DNA of 39,131 nt from Prorocentrum cordatum (lineage: Eukaryota; Sar; Dinophyceae; Prorocentrales; Prorocentraceae): NCBI GenBank assembly GCA_963575745.1, contig CAUYUJ010006367.1, positions 15,001 through 54,131 of the forward strand, written 5' to 3'. The notes below the pieces were generated by a model. The model made no database searches. It saw only the letters and a program-made list of their open reading frames with translations, and had not been told where the DNA came from. The translations under genes and the position numbers were made by a program. The first letter of the stretch is position 1. Every line of letters starts with the position of its first letter. Positions 29,275-38,950 of this stretch are shown piece after piece.

Positions 29275-31054
29275 CGCCATCGGTTTTTCAAAGATTCTGA
29301 GAGATTTTCCCGGAGAGCTCTCTGAGAGCTAGAGGGTTTTAGATTAGAAGCCCGACGGTGGTGGTGCCCGCCACCAGCCCATCTTCGCCGGTCCAGGATT
29401 CTCGCAGCAATTCGCCTGAGGTCGCAGCCCGTCCGGGGGAGTTTCCGGCAAGCGTCCACGCGTGCCTGCACGTGTGCAGGCACGCGTGGAAGCGTTCCTG
29501 GCAGCGCTTCAGAGGCGCTGCAGGGGAGCCCCCCAGAGCTCCAGAAGCGCTTCACGGGAGCGTCGGAGGGCTCGCCAGGAAAGCTTTCTGGCGTGTGTTC
29601 TCTTTGCTCTCCGGGTTTTGGACGCTACCAAGTACCTCGTAGAGCTCTTCGGCATCGATGAGCTAGAGGAATTCCGGCGCGGGGCGGAGCTAGCTGGTCG
29701 ACCCGACGAGAAGAGACAATGTTCCCGGAGAGCTCTCTGAGAGCTAGAGGGCTTTAGATTAGAAGTCGGACGGTCGTGGTGCCCGCCAGCAGCCCATTTC
29801 CGCCGGTCCACGATCCCCGCAGCGCCTCGCCCGAGGTTGCAGTGGGTCCGGGAGCGCTTCCGGCACGCTGCCACGCGTGCCTCCACGCGCGCAGGCACGC
29901 GTGGAAAAGAGCCTGGAAGTGCTTCAGAAGCGCTGCAGGGGAGCCCCCAAGAGCTCCGGAAGCGCTTCACGAGAGCTCCCGAGGGCTCGCCAGGAAAGCT
30001 TTCGGGTGCGTGTTCTCCTTGCTCTCCGGGTTTTTCCCGGAGGGCTCTCTGAGAGCTGTAGGGTTGTACATTAGAAGCCGGACGGTGGTGGTGCCTGCCA
30101 GCAGCCCATCTTCGCCGCTCCAGAATCCCCGGAGAAGGTTGTTTGAGCCGGCAGCGGGTCCGGGAGCGCTTCCGGCACGCTTCCACGCGTGCCTGCACGC
30201 GTGCAGGCCCGCGTGGAAGCGTGCCTGGCAGCGCTTGACCAGCGCTCCACGAGAGCCCCCCAGTGCTCGGCACGAAAGCTTTGCAGAGTTGCCTGGTCGC
30301 TCTCCGGGTTTTTCCCGGAGAGCTCTCTGAGAGCTAGAGGGTCTTAGATTAGATGCCGGACGGTGGTGGTGCCCGCCAGCAGCCCATCTTCGCCGGTCCA
30401 GAATCCTCGCAGGGGTTCGTTTGAGGTCGCAGCCCGTCCGGGAGAGCTTCCGGCAAGCGTCCACGCGTGCAGGCACGCGGGGAAGCGTTCCTGGCAGCGC
30501 TTCAGAAGCGCTTAAGGGGAGCCCCCCCAGAGCCCCAGAAGCGGTTCACGAGAGCCTCCGAGGGCTCGCCAGGACAGCTTTCCGGTGTGTGTTCTCTTTG
30601 CTCTCCTGGTTTTCCCCAGAGAGCTCTCTGAGAGCTAGAGGGTCTTAGAATAGAAGCCGGACGGTGGTGGTGCCCGCCAGCAGCCCATCTTCGCCGGTCC
30701 AGAATCCTCGCAGGGGTTCGTTTGAGGTCGCAGCCTGTCCGGGAGAGCTTCCGGCAAGCGTCCACGCGTGCCTGCACGCGCGCAGGCACGCGAGGAAGCG
30801 TTCCTGGCAGCGCTTCAGAAGCGCTGAAGGGGAGCCCCCCCAGAGCCCCAGAAGCGCTTCACGAGAGCCTCCGAGGGCTCGCCAGGACAGCTTTCCGGTG
30901 TGTGTTCTCTTTGCTCTCCGTGTTTTCCCCGGAGAGCTCTCTGAGAGCTAGAAGGTTTTAGATTAGAAGCCAGACGGTGGCGGTGCCCGCCACCAGCCCA
31001 TATTCGCCGCTCCAGAATCCCCGCAGTAACTCGTAGAGCTTCCCTATAGCTAGT

Positions 31055-31195
31055 CACTGTGCTGGACCCCCCAGCAGGCCTCGAACGTGGCGACAGTTTC
31101 ACAGATCGCAGACCCCCAGGGATGGCGAGGTCCCATTTGAGTCCGCCGTGTGTACCCACTGTGCTGGGCCCCCCAGCAGGCCTCGAAAGTGGCGA
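31055..31195 (+). repeat. 39-bp direct repeat pair inside satellite S
   Basis: CACTGTGCTGG followed by CCCCCCAGCAGGCCTCGAA occurs at 31,055-31,093 and 31,157-31,195 with two base differences and 63 bp between. It interrupts an S unit after AGCTAGT and ends at GAGCTCTC, so it looks like a small insertion. Confidence 0.85.
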
Positions 31196-32820
31196 GCTCT
31201 CTGGGAGCTAGAGGGTTTTAGATTAGAAGCCGGGCGGTGGTGGTGCCTTCCAGCAGCCCATCTCCGCCACTCCACGATCCCCGCAGCGCCTCGCCCGAGC
31301 CGGCAGCTGGTTCGGGGGCGTTTCCAGCACGCGTCCACGTGTGCCTGCACGCGTGCAGGCACGCGTGGACGCGTTCCTGACAGCGCTTCAGAAGCGCTGC
31401 AGGGGGGCCCCCCAGAGCTCTCCAGGGTAGATTTCCCGTCCCCAAGGGTCTTTTCGCTCTCCGGGTTTTTCCCGGAGAGCTCTTTGAGAGCTAGAGGGAT
31501 TTAGATTAGAAGCCGGACGGTGGCGGTGCCCGCCAGCAGCCCATCTTCGCCGCTCCAAAATCCCCGCAGCAGTTCGTTTGACCCGGCAGCTGGTTCGGGG
31601 GCGTTTCCAGCACGCGTCCACGCGTGCCTGCACGCCTGCAGCACGCGTGGAAGTTCCCGGAGAGCTCTCTGAGAGCTAGAGGGCTTTAGAATAGAAGCCG
31701 GACGGTGGTGGTGCCCGCCAGCAGCCCATCTTCGCTGGTCCAGGATCCCCGCAGCGACTCGCCCGGGGTCGCAGCCCGTCCGGGGGAGCTTCCAGCAAGC
31801 GTTTACGCGTGCCTGCACGCGTGCAGGCACGCGTGGAAGCGTTCCTGGCAGCGCTTCAGACGCGCCGCAGGGAAGCCCCCAGAGCTCCAGAAGCGCTTCA
31901 CGAGAGCTTCCGAGGGCTCGCCAGGAAAGGTTTCGGGTGTGTATTCCCTTCGCTCTCCGGGTTTTTCCCGCTAGAGGGTTTTAGATTAGAAGCCGGACGG
32001 TGGTGGTGTCCGCCAGCAGCCCATCTCCGCCGGTCCACGATCCCCGCAGCGCCTCGCCCGGCCCGGCAGCGGGTTCGGCGGCGCTTCCAGCACGCGTCCA
32101 CGCGTGCCTGCACGCGTGCAGGCATGCGTGGAAACGTTCCTGGCAGCGCTTCAGACGCGCTGAACGGGAGCCCCCCAGAGCTCTCCAGGGAAGATATCCC
32201 GTCCCGGAAGTGTCTTCGCTCTCCGGGTTTTTCCCGGAGAGCTCTCTGAGAGCTAGAGGGTTCAAGATTGGAAGCTGGACGGTGGTGGTGTCCGCCAGCA
32301 GCCCATCTCCGCTGGTCCACGATCCCCGCAGCGCCTCGCACGGCCCGGCAGCGGGTTCGGGGGCGCTTCCAGCACGCGTGGAAGCGTTCCTGGCAGCGCT
32401 TCAGGAGCGCTTCTGGGGAGCCCCCCAGAGCTTTCCAGGGAAGATATTCCCGGAGAGCTCTCTGAGAGCTATAGGGCTTAAGATTAGAAGCCGGACGGTG
32501 TTGGCGCCCGCAAGCAGTCCACCTTCGCCGCTCCACGATCCTCGCAGCAACTCGCCCGAGCCGGCAGCGGGTTCGGGTGCGCTTCCGACACGCGTCCACG
32601 CGTGCCTGCAAGCGTGCAGGCACGCGTGGAACGTTCCTGGCAGCGCTGGAGAAGCGGTGCAGGGGCGCCCCGCAGAGCTTTCTAGGAAAGATTTTTCGTC
32701 CCCGAGGGTCTCTTTGCTCTTCGGGTTTTTGACGCTACCAAGTTCCGTTCCGGACGTCTCTTCGCTCTCCGGGTTTTTCCCGGAGAGTTCTCTAAGAGCT
32801 AGAGGGTTCAAGACTGGGAA

Positions 32821-32853
32821 CCAGCGGTAAACCGTCAACCATGTTGCCGCTGG
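32821..32853 (-). repeat. Hairpin module H with paired base changes
   Basis: CCAGCGGTAA faces TTGCCGCTGG across a 13-nt loop. Compared with 29,242-29,274 the stem keeps pairing despite changes on both sides. It is followed by the CTCGTAGAGCTCTTC start of module C. Confidence 0.8.
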
Positions 32854-33029
32854 GCACCTCGTAGAGCTCTTCTCTTGCACAGCGCTCCTCCGAACACATA
32901 AAGACAGCTTCTGAAGCGAGAGCTCCAAAACTCGAAAAATACCTCGTAGAGCTCTTCGTCATCGATGAGCTAGAGGAATTCCGGCGCGGGGTGGAGCTAG
33001 TTGGCCCACCCGGCCGGGGCGGACATATT

Positions 33030-33275
33030 GGTGACTGTTGGTCGGATTCGCAAAAATTTCAAAGATGTTCAACCATTTATTTTGAGAAAGCATATTTTTG
33101 CGCGTCGCATTTGCATATAAACTCTTTCCTGACAGCAGCTCAGCTCTCCCGATGCATTTTATGATGAGTTCACTTCCGGGAACTGAACGAATATGAAAAT
33201 CGAAAAAATCGACAATGAAGATTTTCGGAAAATCTCTATTTTATGACTCTACTCCCTTGAGCACTCTCACCAGTG
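33030..33275 (+). repeat. AT-rich module F, copy 2
   Basis: Matches 28,985-29,225 through CCATTTATTTTGAGAAAGCA, GCATATAAACTCTTTCCTG, CTTCCGGGAACTGAA and AAAATCTCTATTTTATGACT. Confidence 0.85.
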
Positions 33276-33296
33276 TAAGGAGCTCTACGAGGTTCT

Positions 33297-33327
33297 CGGC
33301 GGTGACGAGGTTGACGGTTCACCGCCG
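33297..33327 (+). repeat. Hairpin module H
   Basis: A 9-bp stem CGGCGGTGA with TCACCGCCG closes a 13-nt loop containing AGGTTGACGGT. It follows AGCTCTACGAGG as in the other copies. Confidence 0.85.
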
Positions 33328-33844
33328 GCGCCAGTCGTGATTTTTTCGGTTTTCATGCAAAGTCGGTTCCGCCAAGTGTTTTGATAGTAATACCTAGGGG
33401 CCTACAAATTTTACTGGCAGACGCGCCTTAACCCGCTACAGGTGCAAAAAATCTGCTTTCTCGAAATAAATGGTCAAATATCTTTCAATTTTTTCCAAAA
33501 CCCACCAAAAGTTGCCACATTGTCCGTTCTGGTCGGGTCGACCAACTAGCTCCACCCCGCGCCGGAATCCTCTAGCTCATCGATGACGAAAAGCTCTACC
33601 AGGTATGAGAAGCCGGACGGTGGTGGTGCCCGCCAGCAGCCCATCTCCGCCGTTCCACGATCCCCGCAGCGCCTCGCCCGTCCAGGAGCCCGTCCGGGAG
33701 AGCTTCCGGCAAGCTTCCACGCGTGCCTGCACGCGCGCAGGCACGCGTGGAAGCGTTCCTGGCAGCGCTTCAGAAGGGTTGCAGGGGGGGGGCCGAGAGC
33801 CCCAGAAGCGCTTCACGAGAGCGTCCGAGGGCTCGCCAGGACAG

Positions 33845-34200
33845 CTAAACTCGTAGAGCTTCCCTGAGCAATGTTATACCTCGTAAAGCTCTTCGGCATC
33901 GATGAGCCAGAGGAATTCCGGCGCGGGATGGAGCTAGTACCTCGTAGAACTCTTCGTTGTCGATGAGCTAGAGGAATTCCGGCGCGGGGTGGAGCTAGTA
34001 GCTCGTAGAAATTGCCTTAGCTAGTTGCTGGGAGCTTAAGAGTAATACCTCGTAGAGCTCTTCGGCATCGATGAGCTAGAGGAATATCTCGTAGAGCTCT
34101 TCGGCATCGATGAGCTGGAGGATTTCCGGCGCGGGGTGGAGCTAGTTGGCCGACCCGACGAGAAGAGACAATGTGACAATTTTGGGTCGGTTTTGCTAAG
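33845..34200 (+). repeat. Tandem cluster of modules C and M
   Basis: In order: a short M (CTCGTAGAGCTTCCCTGAGC), C, C, a longer M ending GCTTAAGAGT, a truncated C, another C, then GACAATGTGACAATTTTGGG of module F cut by the start of an S unit. Several junctions fall after AGT. Module M (~45 bp) also occurs near 27,627, 27,668, 31,027, 34,848 and 35,035, and inverted near 38,525-38,570. Confidence 0.85.
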
Positions 34201-36639
34201 ATTCCCGGAGAGCTCTCTGAGAGCTCAAGGGTTGAAGATTAGAAGCCAGACGGTGGTGGTGTCTGCCAGCAGCCCATCTTCGCCGGTCCACGATCCCCGC
34301 AGCGACTTGTAAAACGTCGCAGCGGGTCTGGGAGCGCTACGGGCGTGCGTCCACGCGTGCCTGCACGCGTGCAGGCACGCGTGGAAGCGTTCCCGGCAGC
34401 GCTTCAGAAGCGCTGCAGGGGAGCCCCCACATCTCCAGAAGCGCTTCACGAGAGCGTCCGAGGGCCCGCCAGGAAAGCTTTCCGGCGCGCATTCTCTTTG
34501 CTCTCTGCTCTCCGGGTTTTTCCCGGGGAGCTCTCTGAGAGCTAGAGGGTTGAAGATTAGAAGCTGAACGGTGGTGGTGCCCGCCAGCAGCCCATCTCCG
34601 CCGCTCCACGATCCCCGCAGCGCCTCGCCAGACCCGGCAGCGGGTCCGGGAGAGCTTCCGGCAAGCTTCCACGCGTGCCTGCACGCGTGTAGGCACGCGT
34701 GGAAGCGATCCTGGCAGCGCTTCAGAAGGGCTGCAGGGGAGCCCCCCAGAGCCGCAGAGGGCTTCACGAGAGAGTCCGAGAGCCAGGCAGAAAGCTTTTC
34801 TGGCGTGTGCTCTCTTTGCTCTCCGGGTTTTGGACGCCGCCAAGTAACTCCCAGAGCTTCCCAGAGCAAGTTATTGCTGGAAGCTAAGAGTACCACGTAG
34901 AGATTTTCGTTATACCTCGTGGAGCTCTTCGTTATACCTCGTAGAGCTCTTCGTTATCGATGGGGCGGAGCTAGTACCTCGTAGAGCTCTTCGGCATCGA
35001 TGAGCTAGAGGAATTCCGGCGCGGGGTGGAGCTAGTAACTCGTAGCGCTTCCCTTAGCAAGTAATTCCCAGAGAGCTCTCTGAGAGCTAGAGGGCTTTAG
35101 ATTAGAAGCCGGGCGGTGGTGGTGCCCCCAGCAGCCCATCTCCGCCGCTCCACGATCCTCGCAGCGGCTCGCCTGGCCCGGCAGCTGGTCCGGGAGAGCT
35201 TCCGGCAAGCGTCCACGCGTGCCTGCACGCGTGCAGGCACGCGCGGAAGCGATCCTGGCAGCGCTTCAGAGACGCTGCAGGGGAGCCCCCAGAGCCCCAG
35301 GAGAGCTTCACGAGAGCTTCCGTGGGCTTGCCAGGAAGGCTTTCCAGTGTTTGTCCTCTTTGCTCTCCGGGTTTTGCACGCTACCAAGTTCCCGGGGGGC
35401 TCGCTGAGAGCTAAAGGGTTTTACAGTAGAAGCCGGACGGTGGTGGTGCCCGCCGGGGGCTCTTCCACGGCGCTCCACAGGCCTCGCAAAACCTCTGGTG
35501 AGCCGGCAACGGGTCCGGGGGAGCTGCCGGCAAGCTTCCAAGCGTGCCTGCACGCCAGCAGGCACGCGTGGAAGCGTTCATGGCAGCGCATCAGCAGCGC
35601 TGCGGGGGAACCTCCCCGAGCTCTCCAGGAAAGATTTCCCGCCCCCGAGGATGTCTTCCCTCTCCGGGTTTTTTTCCGGAGAGCTCGCTGAGAGCCAAAG
35701 GGTTTAAGATTACAAGCCGGACGGTGGTGGTGCCCGCCAGCAGCCCATCTCCGCCGCTCCAGAACCCCCGCAGCAGCTCGTTCGACCCGGCAACTGGTCC
35801 GGGAGAGCTTCCAGCAAGTTTCCACGCGTGCCCGCACGCGTGCAGTTTCGCGTGGAAGCGTTTCTGACAGCGCTTCGGAAGCGCTGCCGGGGAGCCCCCC
35901 AGAGCCCCAGAAGAGCTTCACGTGAGCTTCCGTGGGCTTGCCAGGATGATTTTCCGTGCGTGTTCTCTTTGCTCTCCAGGTATCTCGTAGAGATCTTCGG
36001 CATCGATGAGCTAGAGGAATTCCGGCGCGCGGTGGAGCTAGTTCCCGGGGAGCTCTCTGAGAGCTAGAGGGCTTCAGATTAGAAGCCGGACGGTGGTGGT
36101 GCCCGCCAGCAGGTCATCTTCGCCGGTCCACGATCCCCGCTGCGCCTCGCCCGGCCCGGCAGCGTGTCCGGGAGAGCTTCCGGCAAGCGTCGACGCCTGC
36201 CTGCACGCGTGCAGGCACGCGTGGAAATGTTCCTGGTAGCGCTTCAGAAGCGCTGCAGGGGAGCCCCCAGAGCTCCAGAAGAGCTTCACGAGAGCGTCCG
36301 ACGGCTCGCCGTGACAGCTTTCCGATGCTTTTTGTTCCCGGAGAGCTCTCTGAGAGCTAGAGGGTTTTAGATTAGAAGCCGGACGGTGGTGGTGCCCGCC
36401 AGCAGGTCATCTTCGCCGGTCCACGATCCCCGCTGCGCCTCGCCCGGCCCGGCAGCGTGTCCGGGAGAGCTTCCGGCAAGCGCCGACGCCTGCCTGCACG
36501 CGTGCAGGCACGCGTGGAAATGTTCCTGGTAGCGCTTCAGAAGCGCTGCAGGGGAGCCCCCAGAGCTCCAGAAGAGCTTCACGAGAGCGTCCGACGGCTC
36601 GCCATGACAGCTTTCCAATGCTTTTCCCGGATAGCTCCT

Positions 36640-36770
36640 TGGAGAGCTGAGGGTTTCACGCCCACCTCCGCCGGTCCACGATCCCCGCAGGAACTTGCCG
36701 GAACCGGCAGCGGGTCCGGGAGCGTGGCTTCCTAGCGTTTCCCAATACGCGTGGCTCCAGGGTGCGCGAA
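36640..36770 (+). repeat. Subtype B repeat unit
   Basis: Starts TTCCCGGATAGCTCCTTGGA and ends GTGGCTCCAGGGTGCGCGAA. Its parts recur at 37,075-37,230 and 38,925-39,095. Confidence 0.85.
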
Positions 36771-36874
36771 AAAATATAAGGCATAGAAAAAAAAAAAGAA
36801 CAAAAAAAAAAAAAAGAAACAAAGATTGGGGGGTGGGGGGTGGGGAGAGGTAGGACAGAATAAAAAAGCTGTTC
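36771..36874 (+). repeat. Poly(A)- and G-rich insertion
   Basis: About 104 bp with A-runs (A11 and A14) followed by two G6 runs and a G4 run. They lie between GTGCGCGAA and GAAGAGCTTCGG, which are adjacent in the sister copy at about 38,705-38,735. Confidence 0.8.
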
Positions 36875-36875
36875 G

Positions 36876-37103
36876 AAGAGCTTCGGAAGAGCTTCGGCAG
36901 TTCTTCCAGGCTCCTAGGCAGATCCTCCTTGCGCGCTTTGCAGGGCCCCACGCATCGTAACGGCGCCCCTGCAAGCGTCTCCTGCGAGGTTTCCAGCGTC
37001 CCGCGCATCGTTTCAGGCGGCCTGGCAGAGGTCCCCGTGCGGCGTTCCGCACTTGGCTTCGCTATCTGGGTTTTTCCCGGATAGCTCCTTGGAGAGCCGA
37101 GGG
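36876..37103 (+). repeat. ~225-bp duplicated block, copy 1
   Basis: From GAGCTTCGGCAGTTCTTCC through CCCCACGCATCGTAA to TTCCCGGATAGCTCCTTGGA it matches 38,722-38,950 at well over 90% identity by eye, 1.85 kb apart. Confidence 0.92.
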
Positions 37104-37237
37104 TTTCAAATAAGAAGCCGGCGGTGGGTGGCGAGGAGGACACGCCCACCTCCGCCGGTCCACGATCCCCGCAGGAACTTGCCGGAACCGGCAGCGGGTC
37201 CGGGAGCGTGGCTTCCTAGCGTTTCCCAACTGGCGCC

Positions 37238-37266
37238 GGCGGTGAACCGTCAACCTGGTCACCGCC
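37238..37266 (-). repeat. Hairpin module H
   Basis: An 8-bp stem GGCGGTGA with TCACCGCC closes a 13-nt loop containing ACCGTCAACC, the complement of the loop in + copies. ACCTCGTAGAGCTCC follows. Confidence 0.82.
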
Positions 37267-37329
37267 AGGAACCTCGTAGAGCTCCTTGCACCCGTGAGAG
37301 AGCTGAGAAGCAAAGAGATAGCTTCTGGG

Positions 37330-37500
37330 AGCTTTCTAGGAAAACTTCAAGTTGAGATTTTTCGGAGTCAACATGAAGTCGGTTCCCCCAAGTGAACTGG
37401 TACTCAAAATGGCTCTAGAGGGCTGAGCTGCTCAGGGAACAAAGTTTATATGCCAATGCTCGGAGTAAAAATCTGCTTTCTCAAAATAAATGGTCAGATA
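37330..37500 (-). repeat. AT-rich module F, inverted copy
   Basis: In complement it shares GATATCTGACCATTTATTTT, GAGAAAGCAGATTTTTA and GCATATAAACTTTGTTC with copies 1 and 2, followed by GAGCAGCTCAGC. Confidence 0.8.
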
Positions 37501-37517
37501 TCTTTCAAAACTGGGCG

Positions 37518-37551
37518 CCGGCGGTAAACCGTCAACCTTTGTTACCGCCGG
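37518..37551 (-). repeat. Hairpin module H with a covarying pair
   Basis: A perfect 10-bp stem CCGGCGGTAA with TTACCGCCGG closes a 14-nt loop. One G-C pair of the other copies is replaced by A-T on both sides. Confidence 0.85.
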
Positions 37552-37611
37552 GGGACTCGTAGAGCTTCCTGACAACATATACTGTCGGAAAAAATCCAGA
37601 GAACGAATAGT

Positions 37612-38320
37612 TTTTCAGCCCAACTCGAGTATCAGACCGAGTTCAGACCTCTGAATGCGACAGACGGACGCGTCTGATGTCTCCGAATCGATTCCTGTGA
37701 TTACCCGCCCCGCAGCCTCCCTACAGCCCGGATTAAGTGCAGAACGCCGACAGTAGCTCTTAAGATGACTAGAAGAATACGAACAGTTTCGTGATTCTGG
37801 ATCGCGCAACAAACCGAGTTCAGAGCTATGGATTCAACAGGCGAACGCGTCTGATGATTCTGAGTGCGCTAGGTGTGCTTACCAGCACTCTAGCTGCCCT
37901 ACAGCTCGAGTTAAGTAGAAAATACCGACAACTCGTATCAAGTTGACTCGAATAATACGAATAGGTTTGCGGACCTAGCTCAGATAGCAGACCGAGTTTA
38001 GACCTCTGAATGCGACAGACGGACGCGTCTGATCATTCTGAGTGCGATAGCAGTGCTTACCAGCACTGTAGCTGCCCTACAGCTCGAGTTAAGTAGAAAA
38101 TACCGACAACGCGTATCGAGTTGACTCGAATAATACAAACAGGTTTGCGGACTTAGCTCGGCTGACAGACCGAGTTCAGACCTCTGGGTTCAACAGGCGA
38201 ACGCGCCTGATCATTCTGCATGCGTTAGCTGTGCTTATCGTCTCTGTAGCTACCCTAGAGCTCGAGTTATGTTCAGAAAACCGTCAGCGCATATCAAGAT
38301 GACTCGAAACGGCCGATCCC
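37612..38320 (+). repeat. 178-bp satellite, four tandem units
   Basis: Units share ACCGAGTTCAGACCTCTGA, an ACGCGTCTGAT dyad, a GTGCTTACCAGCACT stretch, GCTGCCCTACAGCTCGAGTT and AAGTTGACTCGAATAATACG. ACCGAG anchors at 37,636, 37,813, 37,991 and 38,169 give spacings of 177, 178 and 178 bp. The second and third units are the closest. The array is flanked on the left by module H and on the right by a decayed end near 38,320. No coding frame is kept across units. Confidence 0.92.
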
Positions 38321-38499
38321 GCCAGAGTGCTTTTTGGTCTTCAAAGTTGCCCGATCGAGCTGAGATCAAGATGGAGAGCGGGAATAAGATCGAATATCAC
38401 GGGAAAAAATACTAGAGCTCTAACGAATTGTCAAATTTCGAGAACGAAATTTTCAACCGAGCAAAAGTCAGCAAAAGTTCCGTCGAGATTTTTCTTGCC

Positions 38500-38695
38500 A
38501 ACTAGCTCTCCAGCGCGCCGGAATTACTCTTAGCTTCCAGCTATAACTAGCTAAGGGAAGCTCGACGAGTTATTTCGCAAAACCAACCCAAAGTCACCAA
38601 TTTGTCCTTTCTGGCCGGGTCGGCCAACTAGCTCCACCCTGCGCCGGAATTCCTCTAGCTCATCGATAACGAAGAGCTCTGCGAGGTATAAGCGT
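38500..38695 (-). repeat. Inverted modules C, M and F end
   Basis: In complement it holds module C (38,625-38,690), a GGCCGACCCGGCC linker, the GACAAATTGGTGACTTTGGG start of F and an M copy with CTTCCCTTAGCTAGTTATAG. The same set lies upright at 34,088-34,200. Confidence 0.82.
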
Positions 38696-38721
38696 GGCTC
38701 CAGGGTGCGCGAAGCGCTTCG

Positions 38722-38950
38722 GAAGAGCTTCGGAAGAGCTTCGGCAGTTCTTCCAGGCTCCTAGGCAGATCTTCCTTGCGCGCTTTGCAGGGCCCCACGC
38801 ATCGTAAACGGTGCCCCTGCAAGCGTCTCCTGCGAGATTTCCAGCGTCCCGCGCATTGTTTCAGGCGGACTGGCAGAGCTCCCCGTGCGGCGTTCCGCTT
38901 GGCTTCGCTATCCGAGTTTTTCCCGGATAGCTCCTTGGAGAGCTGAGGGC
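38722..38950 (+). repeat. ~225-bp duplicated block, copy 2
   Basis: Near-identical to 36,876-37,103, without the A/G-rich insertion that precedes copy 1. It leads into a further subtype B unit that runs off the window. Confidence 0.92.

Larger units (their letters stand above)
32938..33604. repeat. 667-bp fold-back of modules C and F
   Basis: The left arm (32,938-33,105) and right arm (33,437-33,604, read in complement) share module C, a GGCCGACC/GGTCGACC linker, GACA-x-TTGG and the AATAAATGGTCAA stretch in the same order. The centre (33,106-33,436) has the rest of F, a hairpin H and a unique 90-bp piece. The arms differ at many bases and the insertion ends are not clear. Confidence 0.85.
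27300..36640 (+). repeat. ~300-bp palindrome-rich satellite S, more than 20 copies, interspersed
   Basis: A full unit starts TTCCCGGAGAGCTCTCTGAG, passes AGAAGCCGGACGGTGGTGGT, the block GCCAGCAGCCCATCT and GGTCCACGATCC, then a 34-bp palindrome (left half CCACGCGTGCCTGCACG), then GCAGCGCTTC-A-GAAGCGCTGC, CTTCACGAGAGC, CTCGCCAGGAAAGC and TTTGCTCTCCGGG before the next TTTTTCCCGGAGAG. Copies of ACGGTGGTGGTG lie near 27,769, 28,032, 28,451, 28,701, 29,357, 30,081, 30,361, 30,661, 31,237, 31,519, 31,699, 31,999, 32,280, 32,498, 33,619, 34,250, 34,570, 35,114, 35,428, 35,722, 36,094 and 36,384. Units range from about 180 to 330 bp and are broken by other modules. The Arg/Ala-rich open frames over them (RVQAR.. 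and ACTRAGTRG.. repeats) follow the DNA repeat. Confidence 0.92.

Noticed and set aside
27300-36735. Many 60-280 codon Arg/Ala-rich frames with RVQARVEA-like repeats
   Set aside because: The same peptides appear in several frames and on both strands because the ~300-bp satellite is repeated. No start, motif or conserved frame stands out.
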